Shown: in pieces, positions 44,854 to 53,257 of the stretch
Layout of the letters: the number at the start of each line of letters is the position of its first letter
How positions within the stretch are numbered: position 1 is the stretch's first letter
NCBI RefSeq assembly: GCF_001426435.1
Contig: NZ_LMER01000020.1
Location: 273,724-337,723 of the forward strand
Direction of reading: 5' to 3'
Origin: Angustibacter sp. Root456
Lineage (GTDB): Bacteria > Actinomycetota > Actinomycetes > Actinomycetales > Angustibacteraceae
DNA: 64,000 bases
The notes under the pieces: generated by a model
Seen by the model: only the letters and a program-made list of their open reading frames with translations
The model's database searches: none
What the model was told of the DNA's origin: nothing
Translations under genes and position numbers: made by a program

Positions 44854-46133
44854 CGGCGAGCGACCGGCTCGAGGACCTCCAGGCCGACGTACGGGCGCAG
44901 CGCCTCGGGCACGACCACCGAGCCGTCGGCCTGCTGGTGGTTCTCGAGGATCGCGACGAGCCAGCGGGTCGTGGCCGCGGTGCCGTTGAGCGTCGCGACG
45001 TGGCGGGTGGCGCCGTCGCGCTCGGGGTCGCGCTCACGGACGCCGAGCCGCCGGGCCTGGTAGGTGGTGCAGTTCGACGTCGAGGTCATCTCGCGGTGGC
45101 GTCCCTGCGTGGGCACCCACGCCTCGCAGTCGTACTTGCGCGCCGCAGGCCCACCGAGGTCGCCCGCGGCGACGTCGATGACGCGGTAGGGCAGCTCGAC
45201 GGCGTCGAGCAGGCTGCGCTCGAAGGCCAGCAGCCGCTGGTGCTCGGCGGCGGCGTCCTCGACGGCGCAGTAGCTGAACATCTCGATCTTCTGGAACTGG
45301 TGCACCCGGATGATGCCGCGCGTGTCCTTGCCGTGCGAGCCCGCCTCGCGCCGGTAGCAGGTCGACCAGCCGGCGTAGCGGATCGGGCCGTCCGACAGGT
45401 CGACGATCTCGTCGGCGTGGTAGCCCGCGAGCGCCACCTCCGAGGTGCCGGTGAGGTAGAGGTCGTCGGCCTCGAGCCGGTAGACCTCGCTGGCGTGGGC
45501 GTCGAGGAACCCGGCCCCGGCCATGACCTCTGGCTTGACCAGCGTGGGCACGACCATGGGCGAGAAGCCGGCCTCGATCGCGCGCGCCATGGCGAGGTTG
45601 AGCAGCCCGAGCTCCAGGCGCGCGCCCTGGCCGGTGAGGTAGTAGAACCGCGCACCGCTGACCTTGGCGCCGCGGGCGGTGTCGATGGCGCCGAGCAGCT
45701 CGCCCAGCTCGAGGTGGTCGCGGGGCTCGAAGCCCTCGGCGGCGAAGTCGCGCGGCGTGCCGACCTCGTCCAGCACGACGTAGTCGTCCTCGCCGCCCGA
45801 GGGGACGCCCGGCTCGATGAGGTTGCCCACGCGGCGCAGCAGGCTCTGCAGGCGTTCGGCGGCGTCGCCGGCCTGGGCCTCGAGGTCCTTGACCTGCTCG
45901 CTGAGGGTCTTGGCGTGCGAGATCAGCGCGGCCTTCTCGTCCTTCGGCGCGGCCGAGACCTTCTTGCCGTACGCCTTCTGCTCGGCGCGGGCCCGCTCGA
46001 ACTCGGCGAGCGTCGACCGGCGGGACTCGTCAGCGGCGAGGACGGCGTCGACCAGGTCGACGTCCTCGCCCCGCGCGCGCTGGCTCGCTCGGGCGGCGTC
46101 CGGGTCGTCCCGAAGGACCTTCAGATCGATCAC
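44850..46133 (-). CDS. serS: serine--tRNA ligase
   Basis: Charges tRNA-Ser with serine; one such tRNA is at 14343. The 427-residue protein has an N-terminal coiled-coil arm (about 30-100; [20 protein letters not shown]) that grips the long variable arm, and a class II core with [11 protein letters not shown], motif 2 [16 protein letters not shown] and motif 3 [20 protein letters not shown] 46133 gives the family-typical start ([17 protein letters not shown]) and has TACGCT seven bases upstream, so a leaderless mRNA is likely. First gene of a four-gene operon. Confidence 0.97.
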   Translation of the reverse strand: MIDLKVLRDDPDAARASQRARGEDVDLVDAVLAADESRRSTLAEFERARAEQKAYGKKVSAAPKDEKAALISHAKTLSEQVKDLEAQAGDAAERLQSLLRRVGNLIEPGVPSGGEDDYVVLDEVGTPRDFAAEGFEPRDHLELGELLGAIDTARGAKVSGARFYYLTGQGARLELGLLNLAMARAIEAGFSPMVVPTLVKPEVMAGAGFLDAHASEVYRLEADDLYLTGTSEVALAGYHADEIVDLSDGPIRYAGWSTCYRREAGSHGKDTRGIIRVHQFQKIEMFSYCAVEDAAAEHQRLLAFERSLLDAVELPYRVIDVAAGDLGGPAARKYDCEAWVPTQGRHREMTSTSNCTTYQARRLGVRERDPERDGATRHVATLNGTAATTRWLVAILENHQQADGSVVVPEALRPYVGLEVLEPVARR

Positions 46134-46176
46134 GAGGTCGAGCGTATCGGCGGCCGTGGCACTACGTTGAGCAGCC
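46134..46176. promoter_or_regulatory. compact divergent promoter serS / lipid kinase
   Basis: The 43-bp gap holds TACGCT on the minus strand (46146-46141, seven bases before the serS GTG) and TACGTT on the plus strand (46163-46168, eight bases before ATG 46177). Neither gene has a ribosome site. The expected -35 regions overlap the opposite promoter. Confidence 0.55.
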
Positions 46177-47262
46177 ATGACCGTGCACCCGATCATCGTG
46201 GTCGTCGTGGCGCTGGTCGTGCTGGTCGCGTTCGCCGTGCTGGTGACGCTGCTCGTGCGGTACCGGCGGCGGGTTCAGGAGATCGAGGAGCAGCCCACGA
46301 TGAGCTCAGCCGAGTCAGGCGACGGCGCCCAGCGGCGCGCGGCCGTCATCATCAACCCCACCAAGTTCAGCGACGTCGGCGCGGTGCGCGAGCAGGTGGC
46401 CCGGGGGTTCCGCGAGCACGGGTGGGACGAGCCGATGTTCCTCGAGACCACCGAGGACGACCCGGGCAAGGGCCAGGCCCAGCAGGCCCTGGACGCCGGC
46501 GTCGACCTGGTCTGCTCGCTGGGCGGCGACGGCACGGTGCGCGACGTGGCCGAGGCGCTCGTGCACACCGGCGTGCCGCTGGGGCTGCTGCCCGGCGGCA
46601 CCGGGAACCTGCTGGCGCGCAACCTCGACCTGCCGCTCGACGACCTCGACGCGGCCCTCGCCATCGCGTTGACGGGCGAGGACCGGCCGATCGATGTTGG
46701 GCTCGTGGCCTTCGACCCCTCCGGCGAGCACGAGCGGCCCGACGAGAAGGTCTTCCTCGTCATGGCCGGTCTCGGCTTCGACGCCGCCATGATGCGCGGC
46801 GCGCCCGAGCGGCTGAAGAACCGGGTCGGCTGGCTCGCCTACGCGGTGTCGGGCGCCAAGAACCTGCGCGCGCCGCGGGCCAAGGCGCGGCTGTCGGCTG
46901 ACGGCGCACCGGACGCCACCCGGCGCATCCAGACCGTCGTGATCGGCAACTGCGGCACGCTCACCGGCGGCATCCAGCTGCTGCCGGACGCCACCGTGGA
47001 CGACGGGTGGCTGGACGCCGTCGTGCTGTCGCCCAAGGGACTCGCCAGCTGGGCGTCGGTGGCCGCTCGGGTGCTGACCCGGCGCGGGCACCCCCGGGTC
47101 GAGCGCCTGCGCTGCCGCGAGATCAGCGTTCGGGTCGACCGGCCCACCGAGGCCCAGCTCGACGGCGACGTGGTCGGCACGGTGCGGGCGCTGCGCTCGC
47201 GCGTCGACCCGGGAGCGCTGCTGCTGCGCCTGCCCCCTGGGCCTTCGGGGCGGGCGGCATGA
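46177..47262 (+). CDS. diacylglycerol/lipid kinase family protein
   Basis: A 361-residue protein with one N-terminal membrane helix (about 5-27) and a DAGK catalytic domain: VIINPTKF, the nucleotide loop [16 protein letters not shown] (about 112-127) and [13 protein letters not shown]. The C-terminal beta domain has [17 protein letters not shown]. It would phosphorylate diacylglycerol or a sphingosine-like lipid at the inner face of the membrane. Overlapped by two PAP2 phosphatase genes, it forms a phospholipid-recycling set. Confidence 0.92.
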   Translation: MTVHPIIVVVVALVVLVAFAVLVTLLVRYRRRVQEIEEQPTMSSAESGDGAQRRAAVIINPTKFSDVGAVREQVARGFREHGWDEPMFLETTEDDPGKGQAQQALDAGVDLVCSLGGDGTVRDVAEALVHTGVPLGLLPGGTGNLLARNLDLPLDDLDAALAIALTGEDRPIDVGLVAFDPSGEHERPDEKVFLVMAGLGFDAAMMRGAPERLKNRVGWLAYAVSGAKNLRAPRAKARLSADGAPDATRRIQTVVIGNCGTLTGGIQLLPDATVDDGWLDAVVLSPKGLASWASVAARVLTRRGHPRVERLRCREISVRVDRPTEAQLDGDVVGTVRALRSRVDPGALLLRLPPGPSGRAA

Positions 47263-48023
47263 GCCCGCGCGCTGACGACCGCGGCCCGCGCCTGCTCGCC
47301 GGCGCCGCGGCGATGGTGGCCAGCGCCGTACCCGTGGTGCTGCTCGCGCTGCTGGTGCGTGACGCGGCCGACCCGATGGTGCGCCTCGACCTGCGGATCC
47401 TGCGGGTGACCACCGGCTGGTCGTTGACCCACCACTGGCTGCGGACGGCCGCAGAGGTGGGGGCCGTCGTCCTGCACCCGTGGGTGTTCCGGGTGTCGGT
47501 GCTCGTGGCGGCGCTGCTGCTCTGGCGCCGGGGCGCGCGGTCCGCGGCGCTGTGGGCGGCCAGCACGATGATCGTCGGCACCCTGCTCGGCGCGGCGCTC
47601 AAGCTCATCGTGTCGCGCGCGCGGCCCGCGCTCGACGACCCGGTGGTCACGGCGACCGGCTTCAGCTTCCCGTCCGGGCACGCGCTCAACGCGGCGCTGG
47701 GGGTGAGCCTGCTCGTCGCGCTGCTGTGGCGGCCGGCGGGCGAGCGTGGCCTGCGAGTGCTGCTGCTCGGCGTCGGTTGCCTGCTCGTCGTGCTCACCGG
47801 GCTCGACCGCGTGCTGCTCGGCGTGCACTTCCCGAGCGACGTCGTGGCCGGCTGGCTGGTCGGCGTCCTCGTCGTCGTGTCGTCGTGGGTTGCCTTCGGG
47901 CCCGTGCTGCGAGAACGTGCTCGGCGCGGCACCGAGCAGGCGGTCGAGGGTGACTCGTCGGCGGCCGCCGCAGCCGAGGCGGGGGCGTCGGCTGACCCCA
48001 CGCCCCCGAGGAGGCCCCGATGA
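47259..48023 (+). CDS. PAP2-family phosphatase 1
   Basis: A 254-residue membrane protein with about six helices and the three acid-phosphatase motifs KLIVSRARP, FPSGHAL and GLDRVLLGVHFPSD. Family members act on phosphatidic acid, undecaprenyl pyrophosphate or related lipids outside the membrane. The C-terminal 35 residues are charged and Ala-rich. The ATG overlaps the kinase stop. Confidence 0.92.
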   Translation: MSPRADDRGPRLLAGAAAMVASAVPVVLLALLVRDAADPMVRLDLRILRVTTGWSLTHHWLRTAAEVGAVVLHPWVFRVSVLVAALLLWRRGARSAALWAASTMIVGTLLGAALKLIVSRARPALDDPVVTATGFSFPSGHALNAALGVSLLVALLWRPAGERGLRVLLLGVGCLLVVLTGLDRVLLGVHFPSDVVAGWLVGVLVVVSSWVAFGPVLRERARRGTEQAVEGDSSAAAAAEAGASADPTPPRRPR

Positions 48024-48760
48024 CCGGACTGGTCGACCCCGGCGCCACGCGCCGCCGCCGCGCACCTGCGCGCAGCCAGGACGACGACGGCTCGCTGCCG
48101 CCGTTGGGCGAGTTCGTCAAGCGGCTCGGCACGCACGTGCTGTTGCCGGTGGTGGTCTGGCTGGTGGTGCTCATCGGCGTCGGGCTGCTGCTGGCTCACC
48201 CGCTGAAGCAGGCCGTCTCGGGCGAGGACGGCGTCAACCGCTGGTTCCTGGCCCGCCGCACGCCCTTCTGGAACGACGCCACGAACGTCATGTCGCACGT
48301 GGCCAACACCGGCACGATCATCATCACGATGATCACGGCCGCGTTCATCGTGTGGCTGGTGAGCCGGCGGCTCCGCGAGCCGGCGGTGCTGATCATCGGC
48401 GTCACCTGCCAGGCGCTGGTGTTCCTGTTCACCACGCTGGCGGTCTCGCGGGCCCGGCCCGACGTCCCGAAGCTCGACCAGTCGCCGCCGACGTCCAGCT
48501 TCCCGTCCGGTCACACCGGCGCGGGCACGGCGCTGTACATCGGGCTGGTGATCCTGTGCGTCACGCTGCTGCGCCGGCGCTGGCTCAAGGTGCTGGCGAT
48601 CATCGGCTTCGGCGTCGTGCCGTTCCTCGTCGCGACCGCCCGCCTCTACCGCGGCATGCACCACCCCACCGACGTCACGTTCGGCCTGCTGAACGGCGCC
48701 ATCTGCGCGGTCATCGCCTACCTGGCCTTCCGCCCCCGCAACTCCCGCACCGCCGCCTGA
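48020..48760 (+). CDS. PAP2-family phosphatase 2
   Basis: A 246-residue PAP2 membrane phosphatase, clearly diverged from its neighbour, with VSRARPDVPKLD, SFPSGHTGAG and ATARLYRGMHHPTD. Two different PAP2 enzymes behind one lipid kinase suggest successive dephosphorylation steps or different lipid substrates. The ATG overlaps the stop of phosphatase 1. Confidence 0.92.
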   Translation: MTGLVDPGATRRRRAPARSQDDDGSLPPLGEFVKRLGTHVLLPVVVWLVVLIGVGLLLAHPLKQAVSGEDGVNRWFLARRTPFWNDATNVMSHVANTGTIIITMITAAFIVWLVSRRLREPAVLIIGVTCQALVFLFTTLAVSRARPDVPKLDQSPPTSSFPSGHTGAGTALYIGLVILCVTLLRRRWLKVLAIIGFGVVPFLVATARLYRGMHHPTDVTFGLLNGAICAVIAYLAFRPRNSRTAA

Positions 48761-48790
48761 CCCCTCCCTCCCCCTCTGCCTCCCCCCCCC

Positions 48791-48856
48791 CGGCAAATTC
48801 CCCGGAATTTGTACGCCTGGCCTGACGCAGCCGTACAAGTTCCGGGGAATTTGCCG
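48791..48856. repeat. dispersed inverted repeat, family B, copy 2
   Basis: CGGCAAATTCCCCGGAA (48791-48807) pairs perfectly with TTCCGGGGAATTTGCCG (48840-48856), and the pairing extends inwards to 25 bp with one mismatch. A C-run precedes it. It lies between convergent genes. The outer arms and the loop motif ACGCCTGG match copy 1 at 7998-8065. Confidence 0.85.
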
Positions 48857-48868
48857 AGGGGGGCGCGT

Positions 48869-50314
48869 TCAGGACGGCAGGAGGTAGGCCACGGCGGTGG
48901 CCGCCGTCCAGCCGCGCGGGTGAGTGGCGAGCAGCTCGCGGGCGCCGTCGAGGTCCTCGCCGAGGGTGACGAGGGGCTGCTCGGCGTACCCGTCCTTGCG
49001 GTGCTGCCCCAGGCCGATGTCGGCGGTGAGGGCGTTGCACAGGCACGACCGGCCGACCGTGTCGGCGACGTCGCCCCCCTTGCGCACGTAGGCGTCGACC
49101 GGCTCGGCCGGGCAGCGGTAGCCGACGCTGCCGTCGACGCGCTCGAAGGGCACGCGCAGGTACCCGAGGTCGCACAGGCGCGGCCGGGCGGCGCTGACCT
49201 CGGCGTCGCTGAGGGTGCCAGGCAGCTGCGCGACCTTGAACGGGAAGCCGGTGGGTGACACGGACGCGTCGGTGCGCACCGCCAGGTCGTCGCGGCCGAG
49301 CCGGTGCAGCAGCTCACCGCGCAGGTCGCCGGCCAGCCCGGACTCCTCGCTGAGCGCGAAGACCGTGCCCACCTGGACGCCGGCCGCGCCCGCCCGCAGC
49401 GCCTCCTGCACCCGCGCGGGGGTGCCGTACGAACCCGCCAACCAGAACGGCAGCCCCACGTCAGCGACCTTCACCAGGTCGGCGTCGTCGCGCGGGCCGT
49501 AGACCGGCTGGCCGTGCTCGTCGAGCACGAGCCGGCCGCGGGGTGGCGCGTTGTGACCACCCGCGCGCGGGCCCTCGATGACGAAGCCGTCGGGCCGGGT
49601 CGAGTCGTCGCGCGCCAGGTAGGCGGCGAGCACGTGCGCCGACACGATGGCGAGGAACGTCGGGCGCTTCAGTGACGGGAGGGCGCTCGTACCGAGCACC
49701 TCCGGGTCGAGCGTCGTCCGGTAGCTCGACGTCGCGCCGTCCACGTGCACGTCGAGGCTCGCGACCTCGTGCCCGGCCAGCGCGTCGAGCAGCCGCGGGA
49801 TCTGCGTGGGGATGCCCGCGCCCATGAGCACGTAGTCGACGCCGGCCAGCATCGCGCCGTACGCCGCAGCCGGTGTGGCCATCTGCACCTTCTCGAGGAA
49901 GTTCACGCCGACCAGGCCGTCGTGCCCCTCGCGGGCTAGCCAGACCTCGGCGAAGTTCGCGACCACCGCGAGCTCGAGGGACGCCAGGCCGGGGCGCAGG
50001 GTCAGGCGCGCGCTGGGCCGGTAGGGCTGACTCGGGCGCCGACCGCCCTCGCGGTAGTAGCGCTGCAGCACGCGCTCGGCCATCGCGGGCACGGGGAACG
50101 CGGCGAGCGCACGGCGCAGGTGGCCGCCGGGGTCGCCGTCCTGCAGCCGCCGCGCGAGCACGGTGTCGAGCGCCGTCCCCGACACGACGCCGAGCTGGCC
50201 GGCCAACGAGACCTCACGGGCCAGGCGCCACGACGAGACGCCGATGCCCATACCGCCTTGGATCAGGCGCGGGAGGGTCGCGGTGACGGTGGGGGCGTCG
50301 AGGACTGGCAGCAC
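48869..50314 (-). CDS. nitronate monooxygenase-like FMN enzyme
   Basis: A 481-residue TIM-barrel flavoprotein. The N-terminus has LIQGGMGIGVSSWRLAREVS; the core has VDYVLMGAGIP, VIEGPRAGGHNAPP and GAAGVQVGTVFALSEES, typical of the 2-nitropropane dioxygenase/PfaD group. The C-terminal extension has several Cys (CDLGYLR, CPAEP, SCLCNAL), more than in simple nitronate monooxygenases, so a metal or cluster site is possible. GTG 50314 follows AGGAG. A DosR-like palindrome lies 68-81 bp upstream. Confidence 0.87.
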   Translation of the reverse strand: MLPVLDAPTVTATLPRLIQGGMGIGVSSWRLAREVSLAGQLGVVSGTALDTVLARRLQDGDPGGHLRRALAAFPVPAMAERVLQRYYREGGRRPSQPYRPSARLTLRPGLASLELAVVANFAEVWLAREGHDGLVGVNFLEKVQMATPAAAYGAMLAGVDYVLMGAGIPTQIPRLLDALAGHEVASLDVHVDGATSSYRTTLDPEVLGTSALPSLKRPTFLAIVSAHVLAAYLARDDSTRPDGFVIEGPRAGGHNAPPRGRLVLDEHGQPVYGPRDDADLVKVADVGLPFWLAGSYGTPARVQEALRAGAAGVQVGTVFALSEESGLAGDLRGELLHRLGRDDLAVRTDASVSPTGFPFKVAQLPGTLSDAEVSAARPRLCDLGYLRVPFERVDGSVGYRCPAEPVDAYVRKGGDVADTVGRSCLCNALTADIGLGQHRKDGYAEQPLVTLGEDLDGARELLATHPRGWTAATAVAYLLPS

Positions 50315-50381
50315 GAGAGCTCCTGAGGTTACGGGACCGTAGGTTGTGCTGAAGCCTGCTGCCTGGCACTCGCCCGGCCCA

Positions 50382-50395
50382 GGGACCTTCGTCCC
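50382..50395. promoter_or_regulatory. DosR/DevR-like palindrome GGGACCTTCGTCCC
   Basis: GGGAC-CTTC-GTCCC has the 5-4-5 layout of the DosR/DevR (OsdR) box that controls hypoxia and dormancy genes in actinobacteria. It sits in the 183-bp divergent region between the nitronate monooxygenase (start 68 bp away) and the SHOCT gene (start 103 bp away). The outer TT/AA of the mycobacterial consensus are absent. Confidence 0.45.
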
Positions 50396-50497
50396 CGGCA
50401 GAGCCGCGTGTTCGCGTCCGGCCAGAGTCGCGGTGCGGCAGGATGCGGGACGACGCGCCGCGACGGACGCCGGCGTGCTGAGGCTCGGGGGTCCCGC

Positions 50498-50818
50498 GTG
50501 TCATCTGGATTCGGTGCGATGGGTGCGGTGTTCGGCGTCATCTTCGTGCTCGTGACGCTCTTCATCGTCGCCGTGTTCGTGATCATGGTCGTGGCCCTGG
50601 TGAAGCGCGGGCGCGCCGTCCGCGAGGAGGGGCTCGACCCCCTCACCGGCGACATCCAGCTCGCGGGGCAGCTCCACCGCTCGCAGCTCATGGCCCCCGC
50701 GACGGCGCAGCGCCCGGTGCCCGAGCGGCTGGCCGAGGTCGACGAGCTGCTGCGCACCGGCGCGATCACGGCGCAGGAGCACGAAGCGCAGCGCGCCCGG
50801 ATCCTCGCGGACCTGTAG
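50498..50818 (+). CDS. SHOCT-domain membrane protein
   Basis: A 106-residue protein with one membrane helix (about 9-36; FGVIFVLVTLFIVAVFVIMV) and a C-terminal SHOCT helix pair (LAEVDELLRTGAITAQEHEA). SHOCT domains are short oligomerisation modules of unknown exact role. GTG 50498 has a G-run seven bases upstream; ATG 50519 is an alternative. The stop codon lies in the first unit of an 8-bp tandem repeat. Confidence 0.8.
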   Translation: MSSGFGAMGAVFGVIFVLVTLFIVAVFVIMVVALVKRGRAVREEGLDPLTGDIQLAGQLHRSQLMAPATAQRPVPERLAEVDELLRTGAITAQEHEAQRARILADL

Positions 50819-50870
50819 ACCCGTAGACCCGTAGACCCGTAGACCCGTAGACCCGTAGACCCGTAGACCC
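50815..50870. repeat. 8-bp tandem repeat GTAGACCC x7
   Basis: Seven perfect units of GTAGACCC fill 50815-50870, followed by a partial GTGGAC. The first unit supplies the TAG stop of the SHOCT gene and the tract ends at the GTG of the next gene. The 8-bp period places a TAG in every forward frame, and copy-number changes would alter the spacing between the two genes. Confidence 0.9.
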
Positions 50871-51362
50871 GTGGACGTCGACCCGCTCGTCACGCCGTTC
50901 GCCCCCCGCCTCGGGTGGCGCGTGGCGGACCTACCGCGGCGGGCCTTCGCGGTGCTCTGCGTCGCGCTGCTGCCGGGGCTGGTGGTGCTCGCCTGGAGCG
51001 GGCGCTCGGGATCGACCGTCCTGCTCGCCCTGACGCTCGGCCCGCCGTCGTGCTACTCGCTGGCACGCGTGCTGCGGCCGCACCGGTCGCCGTCGGCGGA
51101 GCGGACCTGGCGGCACGGGTTGGCCAGCACCGCGACGTCCGCGGCGGTGCCGGTGCTGGCGCTGCTCGGGCAGGACGCCGTCGGGCGCGTCGCCAACGAC
51201 GCGGGTGCGGTCATCGTGGTGCTGGGCGTGCCGGCGGCGTCCCTCGGACTGGTCACCAGCGGGTGGGGCCTCGTGGCGCTCGCGACTCGGGTCTACACCC
51301 GGCGCACGGGGCGCCGTCCGCTCAGCGACCTGGTCGACCCGCGCGAGCCCGGCCTCGGCTGA
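50871..51362 (+). CDS. small membrane protein of unknown function
   Basis: A 163-residue protein with about four membrane helices (AFAVLCVALLPGLVVLAW, VLLALTLGPPSCYSL, SAAVPVLALL, AVIVVLGVPAASLGLV). No family recognised. The GTG directly follows the 8-bp tandem repeat, so there is no ribosome site; translation would depend on coupling to the SHOCT gene or on a start further in. Confidence 0.6.
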   Translation: MDVDPLVTPFAPRLGWRVADLPRRAFAVLCVALLPGLVVLAWSGRSGSTVLLALTLGPPSCYSLARVLRPHRSPSAERTWRHGLASTATSAAVPVLALLGQDAVGRVANDAGAVIVVLGVPAASLGLVTSGWGLVALATRVYTRRTGRRPLSDLVDPREPGLG

Positions 51363-51377
51363 CTGGCGTGGGCACGG

Positions 51378-51447
51378 GCATGGGTGCATCCGTGGGTACA
51401 GCGAACCTGGGGTGATCACCCCGGATCGGCTGCATCCACACCTGCAC
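51378..51447. repeat. dispersed palindromic repeat, family F, copy 1
   Basis: The centre GGGGTGATCACCCC (51409-51422) is a perfect 14-bp palindrome. Flanks GGGTGCATCCGTGGGTACAG and CGGCTGCATCCACACCTGC recur around the same centre at 56842-56907. It lies between convergent genes. Confidence 0.75.
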
Positions 51448-51462
51448 CGTGGGGGCCGCGGT

Positions 51463-51786
51463 TCAGGGGCCGCCCATAAGGGCGTAGCCGGTGAGCTCGG
51501 ATCCCACCTGCACGTAGAGCACGGTGGGGGTGCCGGGGCCGGTGGCGGTCGACAGCACGACGCCCCCGCCGTCCGTGCGGCCGACCTCGTGCACGCCCTC
51601 GGGGCGGCTCGGCGGAGGGGCGGAGCGCTTGTAGTCGCGCCCGTCGTGGTGCAGCTTGGCCGGAGTCGCGGAGGGCGTCAGCCGCCAGTCCCAGGTCTCA
51701 CGGTGGACGGCGACCAGCCGGCCCACGAGCACGACCGCGACCACCGCGACGGCACCGGCAGCGACGACGAGCCGCCGCCCGCGCAT
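51463..51786 (-). CDS. small membrane-anchored or exported protein
   Basis: A 107-residue protein with an N-terminal hydrophobic helix (RRLVVAAGAVAVVAVVLVG) and a soluble remainder with a likely beta fold. No family recognised. The ATG overlaps the pheA stop (TGATG), so it is the last gene of the DUF4446-pheA operon and probably faces the outside. Confidence 0.7.
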   Translation of the reverse strand: MRGRRLVVAAGAVAVVAVVLVGRLVAVHRETWDWRLTPSATPAKLHHDGRDYKRSAPPPSRPEGVHEVGRTDGGGVVLSTATGPGTPTVLYVQVGSELTGYALMGGP

Positions 51787-52721
51787 CAGGCCTCGCCGGT
51801 GCGCAGGCGGTTGAGCCACTCACTCGCCTGCCCGAAGGCGGTGTCGGTGGTGGCCGCGGTCACCTGCACGGCCTGCGCGTCGGCCCGCGGGTACGAGCCG
51901 AGCCAGCGCACCTCGCGGCACGTGCGGTGCAGGCCCATCAGCGCCTCGCCCACCCGCGCGTCGGCCACGTGGCCCTCGCAGTCGATCGAGAAGCAGTACC
52001 GCCCCAGCAGCTCGCCGGTCGGGCGCGACTCGATGCGCGAGAGGTTGATGCCGCGCGTCGCGAACTGCTCGAGCATCTCGAGCAGGCCGCCCGGGTGGTC
52101 GTCGGCCTGGTAGACCACGAGCGTCGTCTTGTCGGCGCCGGTCGGTGCGGGCACCTCACCCGGCCGCTGCACGAGCACGAAGCGCGTCACCGCGGCAGCG
52201 TTGTCGCCGACGTCCTCGGCCAGCACCTCGAGCCCGAAGCGCTCCGCCGCAAGGGGTGCGCACAGGGCGGCGTCGTACTGCGGCGCGTCGTCACGGGCGA
52301 CGTCGAGGCCCTCGGCGGCGGCTGCGGTCGAGAGCGCCGGCACGTAGACCGCCTCGGGCAGCGTCGCACCCACCCACCCCCGGCACTGAGCCCAGCCGTG
52401 CGGGTGCGACGCGACCCGGCGGACGTCGGCGAGCGCCGTCCCCGGGCGGGCCGCGAGCACGAAGGTGATCGGCACGAGCATCTCTCGGGTCACCCGCAGG
52501 GGGCCACCAGTGGCCAGGGCGTCGAGGGTGGCGCTGACGCCGCCCTCGACGGAGTTCTCGATCGGCACGACGGCGGCGTCGAGGTCGCCGGAGCGCACCG
52601 CGGCGAGCGCGGCGTCGACGCTGGGCATCGCGACGGCGTCGGCGTCGTCCGGCAGCACCTGGCGCAGCGCGGCCTCGGTGAAGGTGCCGGCGGGGCCGAG
52701 GAACCCGTAGCGCGCGCTCAT
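51786..52721 (-). CDS. pheA: prephenate dehydratase
   Basis: Converts prephenate to phenylpyruvate for phenylalanine synthesis. The 311-residue protein has the catalytic domain with YGFLGPAGTFTEAAL, VPIENSVEGGVSATLD and NAAAVTRFVLVQ (the Thr-Arg-Phe motif), then an ACT domain (about 200-280) with the phenylalanine-binding pattern ISRIESRPTGELLG-like LSRIESRPTGELLG. Regulation by phenylalanine is therefore expected. The ATG overlaps the DUF4446 stop. Confidence 0.96.
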   Translation of the reverse strand: MSARYGFLGPAGTFTEAALRQVLPDDADAVAMPSVDAALAAVRSGDLDAAVVPIENSVEGGVSATLDALATGGPLRVTREMLVPITFVLAARPGTALADVRRVASHPHGWAQCRGWVGATLPEAVYVPALSTAAAAEGLDVARDDAPQYDAALCAPLAAERFGLEVLAEDVGDNAAAVTRFVLVQRPGEVPAPTGADKTTLVVYQADDHPGGLLEMLEQFATRGINLSRIESRPTGELLGRYCFSIDCEGHVADARVGEALMGLHRTCREVRWLGSYPRADAQAVQVTAATTDTAFGQASEWLNRLRTGEA

Positions 52722-53212
52722 CGCTGACCCTCCCCCGCCGATGCGGCGCGGACGGCCTGCTGCTCCTCGGGCGACAGCGCGTGCTCGCTACCACCACCGG
52801 CCAGCCCCTTGGCGTAGGTGCGGGTCTCGCCGCGGCCGTGGATCGACGTCAGCACGAGGCCGTCGCCGGCGTCGTCGAGCAGAGCGGCCGAGAACGACAG
52901 CCGGCCGCCCATGTCGCCGAAGGCGTCGAACCGCACCACGGCCACGTGGCGCAGGCTGGCGGCGACGTCGGAGCGGATCGCGTCGAGCTCGGCCTGCTGG
53001 CGCTCGACCTGGTCACGCAGCAGCGACACCTCGGCCGCGTGGCGGGTGGCGACCTCGAGCACGTCGCCCTCGCCGGACGACCCGCGCAGCACGCGCAGGC
53101 CGCGGCGCACCCGACCCAGCCGCAGCTGCGCCCCGACGGCGACCACGAGCGCCAGCACGGCGACGACGGCAGCGCCCAGGGCGACCGCGTCGGTCTGCGT
53201 GGCGTCCAGCAC
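52718..53212 (-). CDS. DUF4446 membrane protein
   Basis: A 164-residue protein with one N-terminal membrane helix (AVALGAAVVAVLALVVAVGA), a coiled segment (EVSLLRDQVERQQAELDAI) and the DUF4446 core VAVVRFDAFGDMGGRLSFSA. The function of the family is unknown. GTG 53212 has TAGGCT seven bases upstream. It heads an operon with pheA. Confidence 0.88.
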   Translation of the reverse strand: MLDATQTDAVALGAAVVAVLALVVAVGAQLRLGRVRRGLRVLRGSSGEGDVLEVATRHAAEVSLLRDQVERQQAELDAIRSDVAASLRHVAVVRFDAFGDMGGRLSFSAALLDDAGDGLVLTSIHGRGETRTYAKGLAGGGSEHALSPEEQQAVRAASAGEGQR

Positions 53213-53257
53213 GCCCCGGAGCCTACGCGGCGCGCCACTGCCCCGTACCCTCTGGCT
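53213..53257. promoter_or_regulatory. compact divergent promoter DUF4446-pheA / larB
   Basis: The 45-bp gap has TAGGCT on the minus strand (53225-53220, seven bases before GTG 53212) and TACCCT on the plus strand (53246-53251, six bases before GTG 53258). Neither start has a ribosome site. Confidence 0.55.

Noticed and set aside
50815..50870. Coding sequence through the 8-bp tandem repeat
   Set aside because: The repeat contains TAG in every forward frame.
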